Shown: piece after piece, positions 5,877-6,980 of the stretch | Numbering within the stretch: position 1 is the first letter of the stretch | Layout: every line of letters starts with the position of its first letter | Origin: Chloroflexota bacterium | GTDB taxonomy: Bacteria; Chloroflexota; UBA5177; JANWHV01 | Assembly: GCA_025450375.1 (NCBI GenBank) | Contig: JANWHO010000011.1 | Coordinates: 1-6,980, forward strand | DNA: 6,980 nt | Direction of reading: 5' to 3' | Program-made: the position numbers and the translations under genes | Notes under the pieces: model-generated | The model's input: only the letters and a program-made list of their open reading frames with translations | The model's database searches: none | Told to the model about the DNA's origin: nothing

Positions 5877-6722
5877 ATGGACCATACTGATCCGGGAGGT
5901 TCGCGGCGCGCGTCCTGGCGGGTTGGCAGGCTGACCGCCCCCAACCCCTCGCTGGAAACCTTGACTGGGACCAATAGCTACCTGGTCGGTGGGGGCCCGA
6001 AAGGATGCGCGATCATCGACCCTGGGCCAGACGATCCGGGTCACCTGGATCGACTCCGCGCTTTGGCGAATCGGAGAGGGGGCGCGCGACTGATCTTGCT
6101 CACCCATGGCCATCACGATCATGTGGCGGGGGCGGCCAGGCTACGCGCTCGGACGGGAGCGCGGATCCTGGCCTTCAGCCGAGATCTGGTGCCGGAGGCA
6201 GACGCCGTGCTAGTAGACCAAGCGGTGATCAGGCTCGGCGATACGACGCTGACCGCCCTCCATACCCCCGGTCATGCCGCCGATCACCTGTGCTTTCATC
6301 TTCCCGCGCGTAGGGTACTATTCGCCGGAGACCTGGTCGCCGGAGTCGGAACCGTGTTCATCGCTCCCCCGGACGGTGACCTGGGGCAGTACCTCGACTC
6401 CCTACGCCGCGTCCTGGCATTGTCGCTCCGCCGGATCTTCCCCGGTCACGGCCCTACGGTGACCAACCCTGGCAGCCTCCTGCGAGGATACCTCGAACAT
6501 CGAGCCGAGCGCGAGGCACAAACTCTCGCGGCCCTAACCCACAAGGGAGGCATGGGGACGCTTGACGACCTCGTTACAGCGGTATATGCCAATCTGGAAT
6601 CCGCGCGCCGTCCTCTGGCGGCCCTCCAAATGCGGGCCCTTTTGCGGAAATTAGAGCATGACGGGAAGGTGCGGCGGCTGGATTTCGCCGATGGCGGCGC
6701 GCGGTGGCACCGGGTTGAGTAG
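5877..6722 (+). CDS. LACTB2-like metallo-beta-lactamase-fold hydrolase with C-terminal winged helix, 281 aa
   Basis: A dinuclear metal-dependent hydrolase of the LACTB2 branch. Visible: substrate-edge strand LTAPNPSLETLTGTNSYLVG (19-38), IIDPGPDD, the metal motif THGHHDH (76-82: His77, His79, Asp81, His82), HTPGHAADHLCF (129-140, His133), the bridging FAGDLV (149-154, Asp152) and FPGHGPTV (188-195, His191). All expected metal ligands are present. Residues about 215-281 form a helical C-terminal region ending RWHRVE that fits the LACTB2 winged-helix domain. Mammalian LACTB2 is a mitochondrial RNA endonuclease; other members act on thioesters or esters, so the substrate is unknown. I chose ATG 5877, 32 bases after the Nudix stop, but an in-frame GTG at 5841 overlapping that stop as GTGA would add 12 residues (VRYPPGGVLHVA). 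It is the last gene of the plus-strand cluster. Confidence 0.9.
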   Translation: MDHTDPGGSRRASWRVGRLTAPNPSLETLTGTNSYLVGGGPKGCAIIDPGPDDPGHLDRLRALANRRGGARLILLTHGHHDHVAGAARLRARTGARILAFSRDLVPEADAVLVDQAVIRLGDTTLTALHTPGHAADHLCFHLPARRVLFAGDLVAGVGTVFIAPPDGDLGQYLDSLRRVLALSLRRIFPGHGPTVTNPGSLLRGYLEHRAEREAQTLAALTHKGGMGTLDDLVTAVYANLESARRPLAALQMRALLRKLEHDGKVRRLDFADGGARWHRVE

Positions 6723-6750
6723 GACTGCGGGGGAGGGGATGGATCCCGAC

Positions 6751-6980
6751 CTATCGGGGAACCGCCAGGCGGAAGCGGTACCGATCGCCCCGGTAAACAG
6801 TCCGACCAAAGATGGCCGGCAGGTCGCCTTCCGGGCCTGCCACGAAGGTGGTCTGGGTGACCACCAACACCGGGAAGCGCCGGCGAACCTCCAGTTCCGC
6901 TGCCTCCGCTGGGGTTGGCAGCGCGGCCCGGAGCTCCTGGGCGGCGCAGCGGAAACACACTCCCGCTATTCCCTGCAGAA
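6751..6980 (-). CDS. C-terminal part of an unrecognised protein (start outside window)
   Basis: The minus-strand frame is open from the window edge to TAG at 6751-6753, giving at least 76 residues. The internal GTG at 6958-6960 is unlikely to be the true start because no stop codon separates it from the edge. The visible part reads IAGVCFRCAAQELRAALP, then PVLVVTQTTFVAGPEGDLP and YRGDRYRFRLAVPR. The CFRC pair (CxxC) could bind metal or form a disulfide, but two Cys alone do not decide. No membrane segment is apparent in this part. The gene converges on the MBL gene with 28 bases between their stop codons. A small hairpin (CCCGA 6745-6749 with TCGGG 6754-6758) overlaps the stop but lacks a T tract. 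Confidence 0.5.
   Translation of the reverse strand, partial: LQGIAGVCFRCAAQELRAALPTPAEAAELEVRRRFPVLVVTQTTFVAGPEGDLPAIFGRTVYRGDRYRFRLAVPR

Noticed and set aside
6744..6759. A small hairpin between the two convergent genes at the right end
   Set aside because: Only five to six pairs with no T tract on either strand, and it overlaps the minus-strand stop codon; not enough for a terminator call.
1..6980. Defence island, CRISPR array, transposon or phage genes
   Set aside because: No spaced direct repeats, transposase, integrase, nuclease-effector or toxin-antitoxin pair is visible; the genes are metabolic or unassigned.

Overview
This is a GC-rich, densely coded bacterial window of 6980 bases with nine or ten protein genes and no RNA genes, CRISPR array or insertion sequence that I can see. 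Base composition, the SseA-like rhodanese and the membrane-anchored HxHTH protein fit a GC-rich soil or thermophilic lineage such as Chloroflexota, Dormibacterota or a deep actinobacterial relative. That placement is inference from protein style, not from a marker gene.

Layout. (1) At the left edge is the 3' part of a plus-strand tandem rhodanese (to 425), followed by a small plus-strand orphan protein (517-735). (2) On the minus strand are a single-pass membrane protein with two His-rich motifs (732-1472), whose stop codon overlaps that of the orphan, and behind it a small unrecognised protein (1577-1843). (3) A roughly 107-base divergent intergenic region (1844-1950) carries plausible promoter elements for both directions and two very short reading frames ahead of the next gene. 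(4) From 1951 to 6722 five plus-strand genes follow closely: a PfkB-family kinase, an MFS transporter overlapping it by 8 bases, a divergent FolD, a NUDT19-like Nudix hydrolase and a LACTB2-like metallo-beta-lactamase-fold protein. (5) At the right edge is the C-terminal end of a minus-strand gene of unknown function, convergent with the MBL gene.

How the genes may work together. The kinase and transporter overlap, and the transporter has features recalling the FucP/GlcP-like branch of MFS proteins, so an uptake-and-phosphorylate pair for a sugar or sugar-like compound is a reasonable guess. FolD, Nudix and MBL are housekeeping or clean-up type activities (one-carbon metabolism, nucleotide or CoA-type diphosphate hydrolysis, nuclease or thioester-type hydrolysis) that seem to share the same transcript.

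Most notable points: the FolD protein lacks the family's catalytic lysine (Ala instead) and has Glu for a conserved Asp, and the kinase lacks the conserved Asn of the first PfkB signature. Both enzymes may therefore have shifted function. I see no clear new multi-gene system such as a defence island; the evidence points to ordinary metabolic genes with some divergent active sites.
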